Part shown: positions 31,789 to 41,180 of the stretch, piece by piece
How the letters are laid out: each line of letters opens with the position of its first letter
Numbering within the stretch: the first letter of the stretch is position 1
NCBI RefSeq assembly: GCF_006715495.1
Contig: NZ_VFNI01000003.1
Location: 62,001 to 126,000 of the forward strand
DNA length: 64,000 nt
DNA from: Herbaspirillum sp. SJZ106
GTDB lineage: Bacteria; Pseudomonadota; Gammaproteobacteria; Burkholderiales; Burkholderiaceae_D
Direction: 5' to 3'
Position numbers and translations under genes: made by a program
The notes under the pieces: generated by a model
What the model was told of the DNA's origin: nothing
Databases searched by the model: none
Seen by the model: only the letters and a program-made list of their open reading frames with translations

Positions 31789-32268
31789 TCAGTAGCGCAT
31801 GACCCGGCGCATCACGATGGGCGGCGCATCGTTCGGATTGGCTCGGGTATATTCGAGCTCGGGGGCGATTTCGAAGCCGAAGGCGGCATACAGGTCGACC
31901 AGTTGCGCCTGGTCGGTGCGCACCGCCAGCCGCAGTTCGCGCACATCGGCGGACTGGGCGCGGTGGATCAGCGCTTCCATCAGGTGTTGCGAGAGGCGCT
32001 CGCCGCGGAAGGCGGGCGAGATGCCCATGCGGCGGATTTCCCAGACATCCCGTTCGGTGTCCAGCGGCAGCCAGCGCACCGAGCCGGCGGGGACTTCCCC
32101 GCGCAGCAGGATGAAGGCGCCGCCATGCTGCAGGTCTTCGATGACGTGGTCCGGTTCCTCGCGGTGGCCGGATGAGCTTGGGGCCACCTTGTTGGCCCAG
32201 CTGGTGCGGGTCAGTTCCGCGATCAGCAGGGCGTCTTCGGCGGTGGCTTCGCGTATCAGCAGTTCCAT
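31789..32268 (-). CDS. GNAT family N-acetyltransferase
   Basis: 159 aa. MELLIREATAEDALLIAELTRTSW starts the fold; WEIRRMGISPAFRGERLSQHLMEALIHRA is the acetyl-CoA motif A (RGERLS in place of the usual RGxGxG), then VDLYAAFGFEIAP. The acceptor is unknown. Convergent with the MFS gene and 39 bp downstream of metG on the same strand; it may share the metG transcript. Confidence 0.87.
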   Translation of the reverse strand: MELLIREATAEDALLIAELTRTSWANKVAPSSSGHREEPDHVIEDLQHGGAFILLRGEVPAGSVRWLPLDTERDVWEIRRMGISPAFRGERLSQHLMEALIHRAQSADVRELRLAVRTDQAQLVDLYAAFGFEIAPELEYTRANPNDAPPIVMRRVMRY

Positions 32269-32307
32269 GGCGTGGTCCGGTCTTCCCGTATCGCAGACAC
32301 TTGCCGG

Positions 32308-34371
32308 TCAGCGCACGCGCATGCCAGGTTCGGCGCCCGGCCACGGGTTGAGCACGTAGATGCCCGGATTGGCCTTTTCATCCTTGGCCGACGCCGCCAG
32401 CACCATGCCTTCGGAAATGCCGAACTTCATCTTGCGCGGCGCCAGGTTGGCCACCATCACGGTCAGCTTGCCGACCAGTTCTTCCGGCTTGTAGGCCGAA
32501 GCGATGCCGGAGAACACGTTGCGCGTCTTGCCTTCGCCGGCGTCCAGCGTCAGGCGCAGCAGCTTGGTCGAGCCTTCCACGGCTTCGCAGTTGACGATCC
32601 TGGCGATGCGCAGGTCGACCTTGGCGAAGTCGTCGATGGAGATTTCCGGGGCCAGCTCTTCGATGGCGCTTTCTGCTGCGGCCGGCGCGGCGGCGGCCGG
32701 CTCGGGCGCGTCGAACAGCGCATCCAGCATCTTCGGGTCGACGCGCTGCATCAGGTGCGCGTAGGCGTTGACGGCGTGGCCGTCGGCTAGCGGCGCATTG
32801 ACGTCGCTCCATTGGAAAGGCTGCACGTTGAGGAAGGACTCCACCTGCGCGGCCAGTTGCGGCAGCACCGGTTTCAGGTAGACGGTCAGGATGCGGAAGG
32901 CTTCCAGCAGGCGGCTGCAGACTTCGTGCAGCTGCGCGTCGCGGGCGCTGTCCTTGGCCAGTTCCCACGGCTTGTTGGCGTCCACATAGGCGTTGATGGC
33001 GTCGGCCTGTTCCATTACCAGGCGCAGGGCCTTGCCGTATTCGCGTTGCTCGTACAGAGTGCGGATTTCAGCGGCCACGCCGCGCAGCCTGGCGAGGAAG
33101 GCGTCGTCGGCGGTGGCCCACTTGGTGGTTACCTTGCCGTCGAAGCGCTTGGCGATGAAGCCGGCCGCGCGGCTGGCGATGTTGACGTACTTGCCGATCA
33201 GGTCGGCGTTGACGCGCGCCACGAAGTCGTCCGGGTTGAAGTCGACGTCTTCCACCTTGGCGTTGAGCTTGGCGGCGATGTAGTAGCGCAGCCATTCCGG
33301 GTTCATGCCGATGTCGAGGTAGCGCAGCGGCGAGATACCGGTGCCGCGCGACTTGGACATCTTCTCGCCGCTGACCGTGATGAAGCCGTGGGCGAACACG
33401 TTGGTCGGCGTCTTGCGGCCGGCGAACTTGAGCATGGCGGGCCAGAACAGCGTGTGGAAATAGGTGATGTCCTTGCCGATGAAGTGGTACTGCTCGGTCT
33501 TGTCGTCGGCCATGAAGGCGTCGAAGTCGCGGCCGGTCTTGGCGAAGTAGTTCTTCAGCGAGGCCAGGTAGCCGATCGGCGCGTCCAGCCAGACGTAGAA
33601 GTACTTGCCCGGCGCGTCCGGGATCTCGATGCCGAAGTAGGGGGCGTCGCGCGAAATGTCCCAGTCGCCCAGGCCGCCTTCGCCGTCCAGCCATTCGCGG
33701 CACTTGTTGGCCACTTCCGGTTGCAGGCGGTTATTGTCCAGCGCCCATTCGCGCAGGAAGGCCACGCACTTGGGATCGGACAGCTTGAAGAAGAAGTGCT
33801 CCGACGACTTCATCACCGGCGTGGCGCCCGACAGGGTCGAATACGGGTTCTTCAGGTCGGTCGGCGAGTACACCGCGCTGCAGTTCTCGCAGGAGTCGCC
33901 GTACTGGTCCTTGGTGCCGCACTTGGGGCACTCGCCCTTGATGTAGCGGTCCGGCAGGAACATGTTCTTGACCGGGTCGTAGAACTGGTCGATGGTCTTG
34001 GTCGAGATCAGCTTGGCTTCGTCGCGCAGGGCGCGGTAGATCTCTTGCGACAACTGGTGGTTTTCCGGGCTGTCGGTCGAGCTCCAGTTGTCGAAGGCGA
34101 TGTGGAAGCCGTCCAGGTATTGCTTGCGGCCGGCGGCGATATTGGCCACGAACTGCTGCGGCGTGACGCCGGCCTTTTCGGCCGCGATCATGATGGGCGC
34201 GCCGTGCGCGTCGTCGGCGCCGACGAAATGGACTTCATTGCCCTGCATTCGCTGGAACCGGACCCAGATGTCGGCCTGGATGTACTCCATGATGTGGCCG
34301 ATGTGGAACGCGCCGTTGGCGTAGGGGAGTGCGGTCGTGACGAAGAGTTGGCGGGGTGCTGAAGTGCTCAT
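32308..34371 (-). CDS. metG: Methionyl-tRNA synthetase
   Basis: 687 aa. ATG 34371 is used (a TTG two codons upstream is unlikely). [27 protein letters not shown] carries the HIGH-type motif; [17 protein letters not shown] is the zinc knuckle; [11 protein letters not shown] is the KMSKS loop. The C-terminal 110 residues ([40 protein letters not shown]) form the dimerising EMAP-like tRNA-binding domain found in longer MetRS proteins. It charges both initiator and elongator tRNA-Met. Divergent from apbC across 174 bp. Confidence 0.98.
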   Translation of the reverse strand: MSTSAPRQLFVTTALPYANGAFHIGHIMEYIQADIWVRFQRMQGNEVHFVGADDAHGAPIMIAAEKAGVTPQQFVANIAAGRKQYLDGFHIAFDNWSSTDSPENHQLSQEIYRALRDEAKLISTKTIDQFYDPVKNMFLPDRYIKGECPKCGTKDQYGDSCENCSAVYSPTDLKNPYSTLSGATPVMKSSEHFFFKLSDPKCVAFLREWALDNNRLQPEVANKCREWLDGEGGLGDWDISRDAPYFGIEIPDAPGKYFYVWLDAPIGYLASLKNYFAKTGRDFDAFMADDKTEQYHFIGKDITYFHTLFWPAMLKFAGRKTPTNVFAHGFITVSGEKMSKSRGTGISPLRYLDIGMNPEWLRYYIAAKLNAKVEDVDFNPDDFVARVNADLIGKYVNIASRAAGFIAKRFDGKVTTKWATADDAFLARLRGVAAEIRTLYEQREYGKALRLVMEQADAINAYVDANKPWELAKDSARDAQLHEVCSRLLEAFRILTVYLKPVLPQLAAQVESFLNVQPFQWSDVNAPLADGHAVNAYAHLMQRVDPKMLDALFDAPEPAAAAPAAAESAIEELAPEISIDDFAKVDLRIARIVNCEAVEGSTKLLRLTLDAGEGKTRNVFSGIASAYKPEELVGKLTVMVANLAPRKMKFGISEGMVLAASAKDEKANPGIYVLNPWPGAEPGMRVR

Positions 34372-34545
34372 TGGCAATGCTGGCTGTGCGGAAGTGAAAG
34401 GGGAAAAACGACCATTCTATCAGCCGCGGCGCCATGAGCGCAGAAGTTGCTTCTTTGGAAATGGGAATCGCCGGTTTGGCGGGCCGGGGGCAAGGCGTCC
34501 CGGGGCCGATTGGTTTAGACTTGCGGCATTCATGAAGGAGAATCA

Positions 34546-35634
34546 ATGAGCATCACCGTGGAAGAAGTCAAGGCGGCCCTGTTGCAGGTGATCGATCCCA
34601 ACACCGGGCGCGACCTCATCAGCGGCAAGGAAGCCAAGAACATCCGCGTCGAGGGCGGCCGCGTGCTGCTGGACGTGGAGCTGGGCTATCCGGCCAGGAG
34701 CCAGGTCGAGCCGATCCGCCAACTGGTGGCCGATGCGCTGGGCAAGCTGCCGGGCGTGGCCGGGGTCGAGGCCAACGTCTATTTCAAGATCGTCGCCCAT
34801 GCGGTGCAGCGCGGCATCAAGCTGAAGAGCAACGTCAAGAACATCATCGCCGTGGCCTCCGGCAAGGGCGGCGTGGGCAAATCCACCACCGCGGTCAACC
34901 TGGCGCTGGCGCTGGCGGCCGAGGGCGCGCAGGTCGGCATCCTGGACGCCGACATCTACGGCCCCTCGCAGCCGATGATGATGGGCATTTCCGGCCAGCC
35001 GGAAACCAAGGACGGCAAGACCATGGAGCCGCTGGAGAACCATGGCCTGCAGGTTTCCTCGATCGGTTTCATGATCGATCCCGACGAGCCGATGGTGTGG
35101 CGCGGCCCGATCGTCACCCAGGCGCTGCAGCAGTTGCTGGACCAGACCAACTGGCGCGAGCTGGATTACCTCATCGTCGACATGCCGCCCGGCACCGGCG
35201 ACGTGCAGCTGACCCTGTCGCAAAAGGTGCCGGTGACCGGCGCGGTGATCGTCACCACGCCGCAGGACATCGCGCTGCTGGACGCGCGCAAGGGCTTGCG
35301 CATGTTCGAGAAGGTCGGCATCCCGATCCTGGGCATCGTCGAGAACATGAGCATGCACGTGTGTTCCAACTGCGGCCATGCCGAGCCGATCTTCGGCGTG
35401 GGCGGCGGCGAGCGGATGTGCGCCGATTTCGGCGTCGATTTCCTGGGCGCCTTGCCGCTGACCATGGAGATCCGCCAGCAGACCGATTCCGGCACGCCGA
35501 CCGTGGTGGCCGACCCGGACGGCAAGGTGGCGGAAATTTACAAGAACATTGCGCGCCGTGTCGCGGTCAAAGTGGCCGAGAAGGCCCGTGACATGACCAG
35601 CAAGTTCCCCAGCATCGTGATCCAGAACGACTGA
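34546..35634 (+). CDS. apbC: Fe-S cluster carrier ATPase ApbC/Mrp
   Basis: 362 aa P-loop NTPase. An N-terminal MIP18/DUF59-like domain (residues 1-90, ITVEEVKAALLQVIDPNTGRDL) precedes IIAVASGKGGVGKSTTAVNLALAL (deviant Walker A), LDADIYGPSQP, LDYLIVDMPPGTGDVQLT and CSNCGH, the Cys pair that bridges an Fe-S cluster in the dimer. It loads apo-proteins with [4Fe-4S]. AAGGAG lies 6 bp before the ATG. Confidence 0.96.
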   Translation: MSITVEEVKAALLQVIDPNTGRDLISGKEAKNIRVEGGRVLLDVELGYPARSQVEPIRQLVADALGKLPGVAGVEANVYFKIVAHAVQRGIKLKSNVKNIIAVASGKGGVGKSTTAVNLALALAAEGAQVGILDADIYGPSQPMMMGISGQPETKDGKTMEPLENHGLQVSSIGFMIDPDEPMVWRGPIVTQALQQLLDQTNWRELDYLIVDMPPGTGDVQLTLSQKVPVTGAVIVTTPQDIALLDARKGLRMFEKVGIPILGIVENMSMHVCSNCGHAEPIFGVGGGERMCADFGVDFLGALPLTMEIRQQTDSGTPTVVADPDGKVAEIYKNIARRVAVKVAEKARDMTSKFPSIVIQND

Positions 35635-35716
35635 TACGACGGATGGCAAGACGGCGGTGCGGGCCATGGGAGGGAAACGTTGTTCCATCCATTTGAAAAT
35701 GAAAAGGAGATTGCCC

Positions 35717-36142
35717 ATGATTACCCATCGCCATCCACGCCTGCTCAAGAACGCATTTGCGGCTGCGCTGCTCATGGCCGGCTTGCTGTCGTCAGCCGCG
35801 CATGCCGCCGACAAATCGGTGTCCATCCTTGAGCCCAAGGATGGCGCCACCGTTTCCAGCCCGTTCAAGGTGAAGTTCGGCGTCACCGGAATGACCGTGC
35901 ATCCCGCCAACGAAATCATCGAAGGCACCGGCCATCATCATCTGCTGATCAATCACGGGCCGATCAAGGAGGGCGAAGCCATTCCCATGGACGATACCCA
36001 TTTGCACTACGGCAAGGGCCAGACCGAGGCCGACGTGACGCTGCCGCCCGGCCAATACAAGCTGACCGCCCAGTTCGCCAACGGCGCACACCAGTCCTAT
36101 GGGCCGGCCATGGCCAAGACCATCAGTATCACGGTCAAGTGA
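35717..36142 (+). CDS. Secreted DUF4399 protein
   Basis: 141 aa. AAGGAG lies 9 bp before ATG 35717; signal peptide MITHRHPRLLKNAFAAALLM...AAHAAD. The mature part SVSILEPKDGATVSSPFKVKFGVTGMTV, GTGHHHLLIN and TLPPGQYKLTAQFANGAHQSYGPAM is a DUF4399 immunoglobulin-like fold; the HHH and DTHLHYGKG clusters could bind metal. Role unknown. Confidence 0.88.
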   Translation: MITHRHPRLLKNAFAAALLMAGLLSSAAHAADKSVSILEPKDGATVSSPFKVKFGVTGMTVHPANEIIEGTGHHHLLINHGPIKEGEAIPMDDTHLHYGKGQTEADVTLPPGQYKLTAQFANGAHQSYGPAMAKTISITVK

Positions 36143-36292
36143 GCGCGGGCAGGTTCGGCTGCATCCGGGCGGCCCGGCCGGCATGGCGTGGCCGCCTTCA
36201 AAGGCGGTAAAATACCGCTTTTCCGATTGACCACCTTTTACCGTTCGACGGCTTTGGCGTGCCAAGGCCGTTTTGGTTTTTACCTTCCGATC

Positions 36293-37693
36293 ATGACCGC
36301 AACTACTGTCCGTACCCGTTTCGCGCCCAGCCCCACCGGCTACCTGCACCTGGGCGGCGCCCGCACCGCGCTGTTTTCGTGGGCCTATGCCCGCCGTTTC
36401 GGCGGCACCTTCGTGCTGCGCATCGAAGACACCGACCTGGAGCGTTCGACCCCGGAAGCGGTGCAGGCCATCATCGAAGGTATGCAATGGCTCGGCCTGG
36501 CGCATGACGAAGGCCCGTTCTACCAGATGAAGCGCATGGATCGCTACCGCGAGGTGGTGGCGCAGATGCTGGAGCAGGGCAGCGCCTATTACTGCTATTG
36601 CTCGCCGGAAGAAGTCGAAGCCATGCGCGAGCGCCAGCGCGCCGCCGGCGAAAAGCCGCGCTACGATGGCACCTGGCGCCCGGAGCCGGGCAAGACCCTG
36701 CCGGCCATCCCCGAAGGCCGCAAGCCGGTGGTGCGTTTCAAGAACCCGCTCGATGGCGAGGTCACCTGGAACGACGTGGTCAAGGGCCCGATCACGATTT
36801 CCAACCGCGAAATGGACGACCTGGTCATCGCCCGCCCGGACGGCACCCCGACCTATAACTTCTGCGTGGTGGTGGACGACTGGGACATGAAGATCACCCA
36901 CGTCATTCGCGGCGACGACCACGTCAACAACACCCCGCGCCAGATCAACATCTTGAAGGCGCTGGGCGGCACGCTGCCGGAATACGGCCACGTGCCGATG
37001 ATCCTGGGCGCCGATGGCGAGAAGCTGTCCAAGCGCCACGGCGCGGTCAGCGTGATGGACTATCCAGCGCAAGGCTACCTGCCGGAAGCGATGCTGAACT
37101 ATCTGGCCCGCCTGGGCTGGAGCCACGGCGACGACGAGATCTTCTCGATGCAGCAGTTCTGCGAATGGTTCGACCTGGATCACCTGACCAAGGCGCCGGC
37201 GCAGTTCAACCCGGAAAAGCTGAACTGGCTCAACAACCACTACATCAAGCTGGCCGACAACGCGCGCCTGGCAACGCTGGCGCGGCCGCTGCTGGAAAAG
37301 GACGGAGCCTCCTTCGACGGCGCGCCCGACCTGGAAGCGGTGATCGGATTGCTGAAAGACCGCGCCAATACCGTCAACGAGATCGCGGCCGCGGCCCTGA
37401 TGTTCTACCGCCAGCCGGCGCCGGAAGCGGCGCTGGTCGAGCAGCACATCACCGACGCCATCAAGCCGGCGCTGGCCGAATTTGCACAGCGTTGCGCCAC
37501 CGTCGAGTGGACCAAGGAAGCGATCGCGCCGATGATCAAGGAAGTGCTGGCCGCGCACAAGCTGAAGATGCCGCAGCTGGCCATGCCGCTGCGCCTGATC
37601 GTGGCCGGGCAGTTGCAGACGCCGGCGATCGATGCCGTGCTGCAGCTATTCGGCCGGGAAACGGTGCTGGCGCGCCTGAACGGCTATTTTTGA
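36293..37693 (+). CDS. gltX: Glutamyl-tRNA synthetase
   Basis: 466 aa class I synthetase. [23 protein letters not shown] is the HIGH motif, [13 protein letters not shown] follows, and [16 protein letters not shown] is the KLSKR loop. [10 protein letters not shown]-like segment ([13 protein letters not shown]) marks the zinc-less region. ATG 36293 gives the family N-terminus; the 35 codons upstream read through an AT-rich leader with a small hairpin (GGCGGTA/TACCGC near 36205). Fittingly, three tRNA-Glu genes lie directly downstream. Confidence 0.98.
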   Translation: MTATTVRTRFAPSPTGYLHLGGARTALFSWAYARRFGGTFVLRIEDTDLERSTPEAVQAIIEGMQWLGLAHDEGPFYQMKRMDRYREVVAQMLEQGSAYYCYCSPEEVEAMRERQRAAGEKPRYDGTWRPEPGKTLPAIPEGRKPVVRFKNPLDGEVTWNDVVKGPITISNREMDDLVIARPDGTPTYNFCVVVDDWDMKITHVIRGDDHVNNTPRQINILKALGGTLPEYGHVPMILGADGEKLSKRHGAVSVMDYPAQGYLPEAMLNYLARLGWSHGDDEIFSMQQFCEWFDLDHLTKAPAQFNPEKLNWLNNHYIKLADNARLATLARPLLEKDGASFDGAPDLEAVIGLLKDRANTVNEIAAAALMFYRQPAPEAALVEQHITDAIKPALAEFAQRCATVEWTKEAIAPMIKEVLAAHKLKMPQLAMPLRLIVAGQLQTPAIDAVLQLFGRETVLARLNGYF

Positions 37694-37734
37694 GGCCTAA
37701 AAGATAAACTATTGGCCTATTTTTTAAAAAGATA

Positions 37735-37763
37735 TTGTCTTTTGAAAACAGGTATTGCATAAT
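37735..37763 (+). promoter_or_regulatory. Promoter of the tRNA array
   Basis: TTGTCT (37735-37740), exact 17-bp spacer, CATAAT (37758-37763), followed by a GC-bearing discriminator and the first tRNA 15 bp later. The stretch 37694-37763 is strongly AT-rich. Confidence 0.65.
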
Positions 37764-37778
37764 CTCGCTTCTTCGCAA

Positions 37779-37854
<76 letters not shown>

Positions 37855-37923
37855 GCGACCCGCAGCAGTTTGGCGGTGATATTTCAAGCGAAGCTTGATT
37901 GAAGAAAAATGCAGTACCGGAAT

Positions 37924-37999
37924 GTCCCCATCGTCTAGAGGCCTAGGACATCACCCTTTCACGGTGAGTACCGGGGTTCGAATCCCCGTGGGGACGCCA
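37924..37999 (+). tRNA. tRNA-Glu (anticodon TTC), copy 1
   Basis: 76 nt with encoded CCA. Acceptor GTCCCCA/TGGGGAC, anticodon loop CTTTCAC with TTC, T-loop TTCGAAT. Separated from tRNA-Ala copy 1 by 69 bp; the Ala-Glu pair recurs at 38394-38615. Confidence 0.97.
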
Positions 38000-38060
38000 G
38001 ATTTCATATCGGCGTTGCAATCGTTGTCACTCATGGCAACGCAGATAATTAGCAGTGTAT

Positions 38061-38136
38061 GTCCCCATCGTCTAGAGGCCTAGGACATCACCCTTTCACG
38101 GTGAGTACCGGGGTTCGAATCCCCGTGGGGACGCCA
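38061..38136 (+). tRNA. tRNA-Glu (anticodon TTC), copy 2
   Basis: Identical in sequence to copy 1, with encoded CCA. Its 3' end begins the direct repeat that recurs at 38256. Confidence 0.97.
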
Positions 38137-38346
38137 GGTAAAAAAATAGTCCGCCGATGTGTGAGCTATTAGGTGCCTAGCGATGTACTGAGTACATCGC
38201 GTGGGGATTCGAAGGGATTCGCTTGCAAGCGAATCCGCGGCCTGCAGAATGTAGGCGAATCCCCGTGGGGACGCCAGGTAAAAAAATAGCCCACCGATGT
38301 GTGAGTTATTAGGTGCCTAGCGATGTACTGAGTACATCGCGTGAGG
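38116..38346 (+). repeat. 91-bp direct repeat with 140-bp period in the tRNA array
   Basis: 38116-38206 and 38256-38346 are near-identical (few mismatches), offset by exactly 140 bp. Each copy has the last 21 bp of tRNA-Glu plus the downstream spacer, including CGATGTACTGAGTACATCG, a palindromic hairpin. Between the copies, 38215-38236 is a perfect 22-bp palindrome with arms GGATTCGCTT and AAGCGAATCC. Confidence 0.9.
38256..38276 (+). pseudogene. tRNA-Glu 3' remnant
   Basis: Matches the last 21 nt of tRNA-Glu, from the T-loop CGAAT through TGGGGAC to CCA. The 5' two thirds are missing. It probably arose by the local duplication that made the 140-bp repeat. Confidence 0.85.
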
Positions 38347-38362
38347 ACATCAGAATAGTAGG

Positions 38363-38385
38363 AGCCCGCACCCAGCGGGCTTTTT
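38363..38385 (+). terminator. Terminator inside the tRNA array
   Basis: AGCCCGC and GCGGGCT form a short stem followed by TTTTT, 9 bp before the second Ala-Glu pair. It splits the array into two possible transcripts or limits read-through. Confidence 0.75.
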
Positions 38386-38393
38386 ACTTCGCC

Positions 38394-38469
<76 letters not shown>

Positions 38470-38539
38470 GCGACCCGCAGCAGTTTGGCGGTGATATTTC
38501 AAGCGAAGCTTGATTGAAGAAAAAATGCAGTACCGGAAT

Positions 38540-38615
38540 GTCCCCATCGTCTAGAGGCCTAGGACATCACCCTTTCACGGTGAGTACCGGGGTTCGAATC
38601 CCCGTGGGGACGCCA
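38540..38615 (+). tRNA. tRNA-Glu (anticodon TTC), copy 3
   Basis: Identical to the other copies. The spacer from tRNA-Ala copy 2 matches the first Ala-Glu spacer except for one extra A, showing block duplication of the pair. Confidence 0.97.
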
Positions 38616-38655
38616 GTAAAAAATAGTCCACACGATGTGTGAGCTATGAAAGACA

Positions 38656-38680
38656 AGCCCGCATCGCGGGCTATTTTTTT
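38656..38680 (+). terminator. Terminator of the tRNA array
   Basis: AGCCCGC pairs with GCGGGCT across a 3-nt loop, followed by ATTTTTTT. It lies 40 bp after the last tRNA. Confidence 0.85.
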
Positions 38681-38789
38681 GCCCTCACACCACTGTCGCC
38701 GGCCCAACATTCTCCCCACAATTTTTGCGCTATCCTGCATAACACTTCACGCCCCTCCACAAGCGGCGCAACAAGAACCAGGAGCGCAA

Positions 38790-39581
38790 ATGACAGAAGC
38801 AGCCAATCTCGCCATCGACAACCACGGCATCGCCACCATCACGCTGAACCGCCCCGATGTCCACAACGCCTTCGACGACAAGCTGATCGCGCACTTGATC
38901 GCCTTGATCGGTCAGGCGAAGGAAGATGCGCGTACCCGGGTATTGTTGCTGGCCTCGACCGGCAAGTCTTTTTCCGCCGGCGCCGACCTGGCATGGATGC
39001 GGCGCATGGCCGACGCCTCGCGCGAGGACAACCTGCGCGATGCGCGCAACCTGGCGCTGCTGATGGAAACCCTCAACAGCTTTCCCGCGCCCACCGTGGC
39101 CAAGGTGCAAGGGGCGGTGATGGGCGGGGGCGTGGGACTGGTGTCGTGCTGCGATATCGTGATTGCCTCCGAAGAGGCCTTCTTCGCGCTGTCCGAAGTC
39201 AAGCTCGGACTGGCGCCGGCGGCCATCAGCCCGTATGTGGTAGCCAAGATGGGCGTGTCGCAGGCGCGCCGCTACTTTGTATCGGGAGAACGCTTCTCGG
39301 CCATCCGCGCGGCCGCCATCGGCCTGGTGCATGAGGTGGTGCTGGCCGCCGAGCTCGACGCCAAGGTCGAGCATACCCTCGATGTCTTGCTGGGCAATGG
39401 CCCGCAAGCCATGCGTGCGGCCAAGCAACTGGCGCAGGTGGCCAATCCGCTGAAGGTCTCGCCTGAGCTGGCGCAATACACCGCCGGCGTGATCGCCGAC
39501 TTGCGGGCTTCCGATGAGGGGAAAGAGGGCTTGCGCGCCTTCCTGGAAAAGGGCAGTCCGGCCTGGGCCATCAAGCGCTGA
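38790..39581 (+). CDS. Enoyl-CoA hydratase, methylglutaconyl-CoA hydratase-like
   Basis: 263 aa crotonase. IATITLNRPDVHNAFDDKLIAHL, GKSFSAGADLAWMRRMA (oxyanion hole), GAVMGGGVGLVSCCDIVIASEEAFFALSEVKLGLAPAAISPYV (second oxyanion segment and catalytic Glu region) closely resemble LiuC, which hydrates 3-methylglutaconyl-CoA in leucine degradation. No other liu genes are nearby, so the exact substrate is unproven. CAGGAG lies 6 bp before ATG 38790. Confidence 0.88.
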   Translation: MTEAANLAIDNHGIATITLNRPDVHNAFDDKLIAHLIALIGQAKEDARTRVLLLASTGKSFSAGADLAWMRRMADASREDNLRDARNLALLMETLNSFPAPTVAKVQGAVMGGGVGLVSCCDIVIASEEAFFALSEVKLGLAPAAISPYVVAKMGVSQARRYFVSGERFSAIRAAAIGLVHEVVLAAELDAKVEHTLDVLLGNGPQAMRAAKQLAQVANPLKVSPELAQYTAGVIADLRASDEGKEGLRAFLEKGSPAWAIKR

Positions 39582-39612
39582 GAAAAGCGGAAAAGCTGAG
39601 AAAGAGCAGGCC

Positions 39613-40482
39613 CTAGGCTTCGGCCGCATCCAGCGGCCAGGCCAGCGACAGCGGCGTGAGCCGCAAACCGAATTCGGCAGCGGTGGCCGCCAGCGCCTGC
39701 GCGTCGCGCGGAGCGGCGATGCGCGCCAGCAGGTCGCGCACGGTGCATTGCAGGGATGAGCTGGCCAGCGTCTGCAACGACGCCGTGCGGATGGCCACTT
39801 CGGCGCCGTTGGCCAGCTTCGCCAATTGCGCCAGGCTGTGCTCTTCCGGGCCGCCCAATTCATAGATGCCGGGTTTTCCCGCGCCCAGCGCCGCCGATTC
39901 TGCCACCGTGGCGACATCGCCCAGGTTGATCGGGCGGCTGGTGCGCTCTTCGTCGCCGTACAGCACCACCGGCGCATCCGGCGCCTGTTGCAGCAAGGCC
40001 TGTTCGAAGGGCAGCGGCTGCGGACTGCCGCGCACCACCGGGCCCAGGCGGAAGATCACGCTGCCGGACAATTGCTGCAGCACCTGTTCGGCCATGCCTT
40101 TGGCCTTGAGATACCAGTTGTCGGAGGCGGCATCGGCCAGCAGCGACGAGAAATACACCACCCGCGTGCCGCGTGCGCCGACCGCCTGTGCGATGCGCCG
40201 GGCAGTGCCGACCATGCCGCTTTCATAGGCGTTCCAGTCATCGGCCCCGAATACCCCGGCCAGCAGCACCACCGCATCGGCCGCGGCGATGGCGTCGGCG
40301 CTGCGCGGATTGCAGGCCCAGTCGGAAACGACCTCGTCGGCCACCAGCGCGGCCGGCGTGCGCACCAGCGCGGTGGCATGGGCGCCCGAATCGCGCAGCA
40401 GCAACAGCAGCAGGCGGCCGGTCGGGCTGTTGGCGCCGGCGACGACAATGCGCGGGCGGCGCGCAGGTTGAGGCTCAAGCAT
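39613..40482 (-). CDS. NAD(P)-binding atypical short-chain dehydrogenase (NmrA/YwnB type)
   Basis: 289 aa. RIVVAGANSPTGRLLLLLLRDSG is a Rossmann GxxxxxG motif; VVYFSSLLADAASDNWYLKAKGMAEQVL holds the S...YxxxK-like active site (WYLKAK), though catalysis is uncertain. ATG 40482 has GGAGG 4 bp upstream. Last gene of the sigma factor group. May be a redox sensor or reductase. Confidence 0.82.
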   Translation of the reverse strand: MLEPQPARRPRIVVAGANSPTGRLLLLLLRDSGAHATALVRTPAALVADEVVSDWACNPRSADAIAAADAVVLLAGVFGADDWNAYESGMVGTARRIAQAVGARGTRVVYFSSLLADAASDNWYLKAKGMAEQVLQQLSGSVIFRLGPVVRGSPQPLPFEQALLQQAPDAPVVLYGDEERTSRPINLGDVATVAESAALGAGKPGIYELGGPEEHSLAQLAKLANGAEVAIRTASLQTLASSSLQCTVRDLLARIAAPRDAQALAATAAEFGLRLTPLSLAWPLDAAEA

Positions 40483-40533
40483 GCTTCCTCCGGTCAGGAT
40501 GAGGGGGGCGAGGGGGCTCACTGGGGATGCCGT

Positions 40534-40842
40534 TCAGCGCCGTATCAGCGTGATGGCATGTTCCGGGCAAGCCTTGACGCACAGGCCGCAGGCGCGGCAG
40601 GCATCGGCATTGGGCGTGTAGGCCACTTGCATGCCGTGCACCCGCAGTTTCAGGCGGTGGATGAGGCCGAGCGCGCTGAAGTCGGCAGCATCGATGCGGC
40701 GCACCTCGAACACGTTCTCCGGGCATACCGGCACGCAATCGGCCTTGCCTTCGCAACGCTTCAGGTTGACCTGCGGCACGATGATGCCGGGCGGCTGCTT
40801 GCAATTGGCCGCCTGCATCGGAAATGCGGCGTGCATGTTCAT
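40534..40842 (-). CDS. Two-cluster [4Fe-4S] ferredoxin
   Basis: 102 aa. VNLKRCEGKADCVPVCPENVFEV and NADACRACGLCVKACPEHAITLIRR hold the two Cys-rich cluster motifs; the first is a variant (C-x5-C-x3-CP), the second canonical CxxCxxxCP. Start overlaps the stop of the membrane-protein gene (ATGA). Probably transfers electrons to an unidentified partner, perhaps the NmrA-like protein downstream. Confidence 0.88.
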   Translation of the reverse strand: MNMHAAFPMQAANCKQPPGIIVPQVNLKRCEGKADCVPVCPENVFEVRRIDAADFSALGLIHRLKLRVHGMQVAYTPNADACRACGLCVKACPEHAITLIRR

Positions 40843-41180
40843 TCGCCCCTGCGGTGGCGGCCGAACATGCAGAAGCGCGATTCCAGCCGTTCGCGTTCTT
40901 CCGGCGTCATGGCCTGCCAGCGTGCGCGCATGCGGCGTTTCTTTTCATGCCAGCCGTGGCGGCCGCGAAAACCGCCGAACAGGATGCGGCACAGCACCAG
41001 CAATCCCAGCGCGCGCCAGAAACCGATCTCGGCGGCGCCCGGGAAGATGGGCGGCACCACCCAGTTCCACAGCAGCATCACGGCGCCGCCCAGGACGACA
41101 ACGCATAGCGCCAGGCCGCACAGCTTGCCCAGCCAACCCATCCTGAAACGGCGCGGGGGCCCGATCCGATCCTGATCCAT
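40839..41180 (-). CDS. Small membrane protein encoded after an ECF sigma factor
   Basis: 113 aa. Basic N-terminus, two hydrophobic segments (LGKLCGLALCVVVLGGAVMLLWNWVV and FWRALGLLVLCRILFGGF), then a basic cytoplasmic tail (WHEKKRRMRARWQAMTPEERERLESRF). ATG 41180 overlaps the sigma factor stop (TGATG). A membrane protein in this position often serves as anti-sigma or signal partner; this is inferred from location, as no known anti-sigma domain is seen. Confidence 0.75.
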   Translation of the reverse strand: MDQDRIGPPRRFRMGWLGKLCGLALCVVVLGGAVMLLWNWVVPPIFPGAAEIGFWRALGLLVLCRILFGGFRGRHGWHEKKRRMRARWQAMTPEERERLESRFCMFGRHRRGE

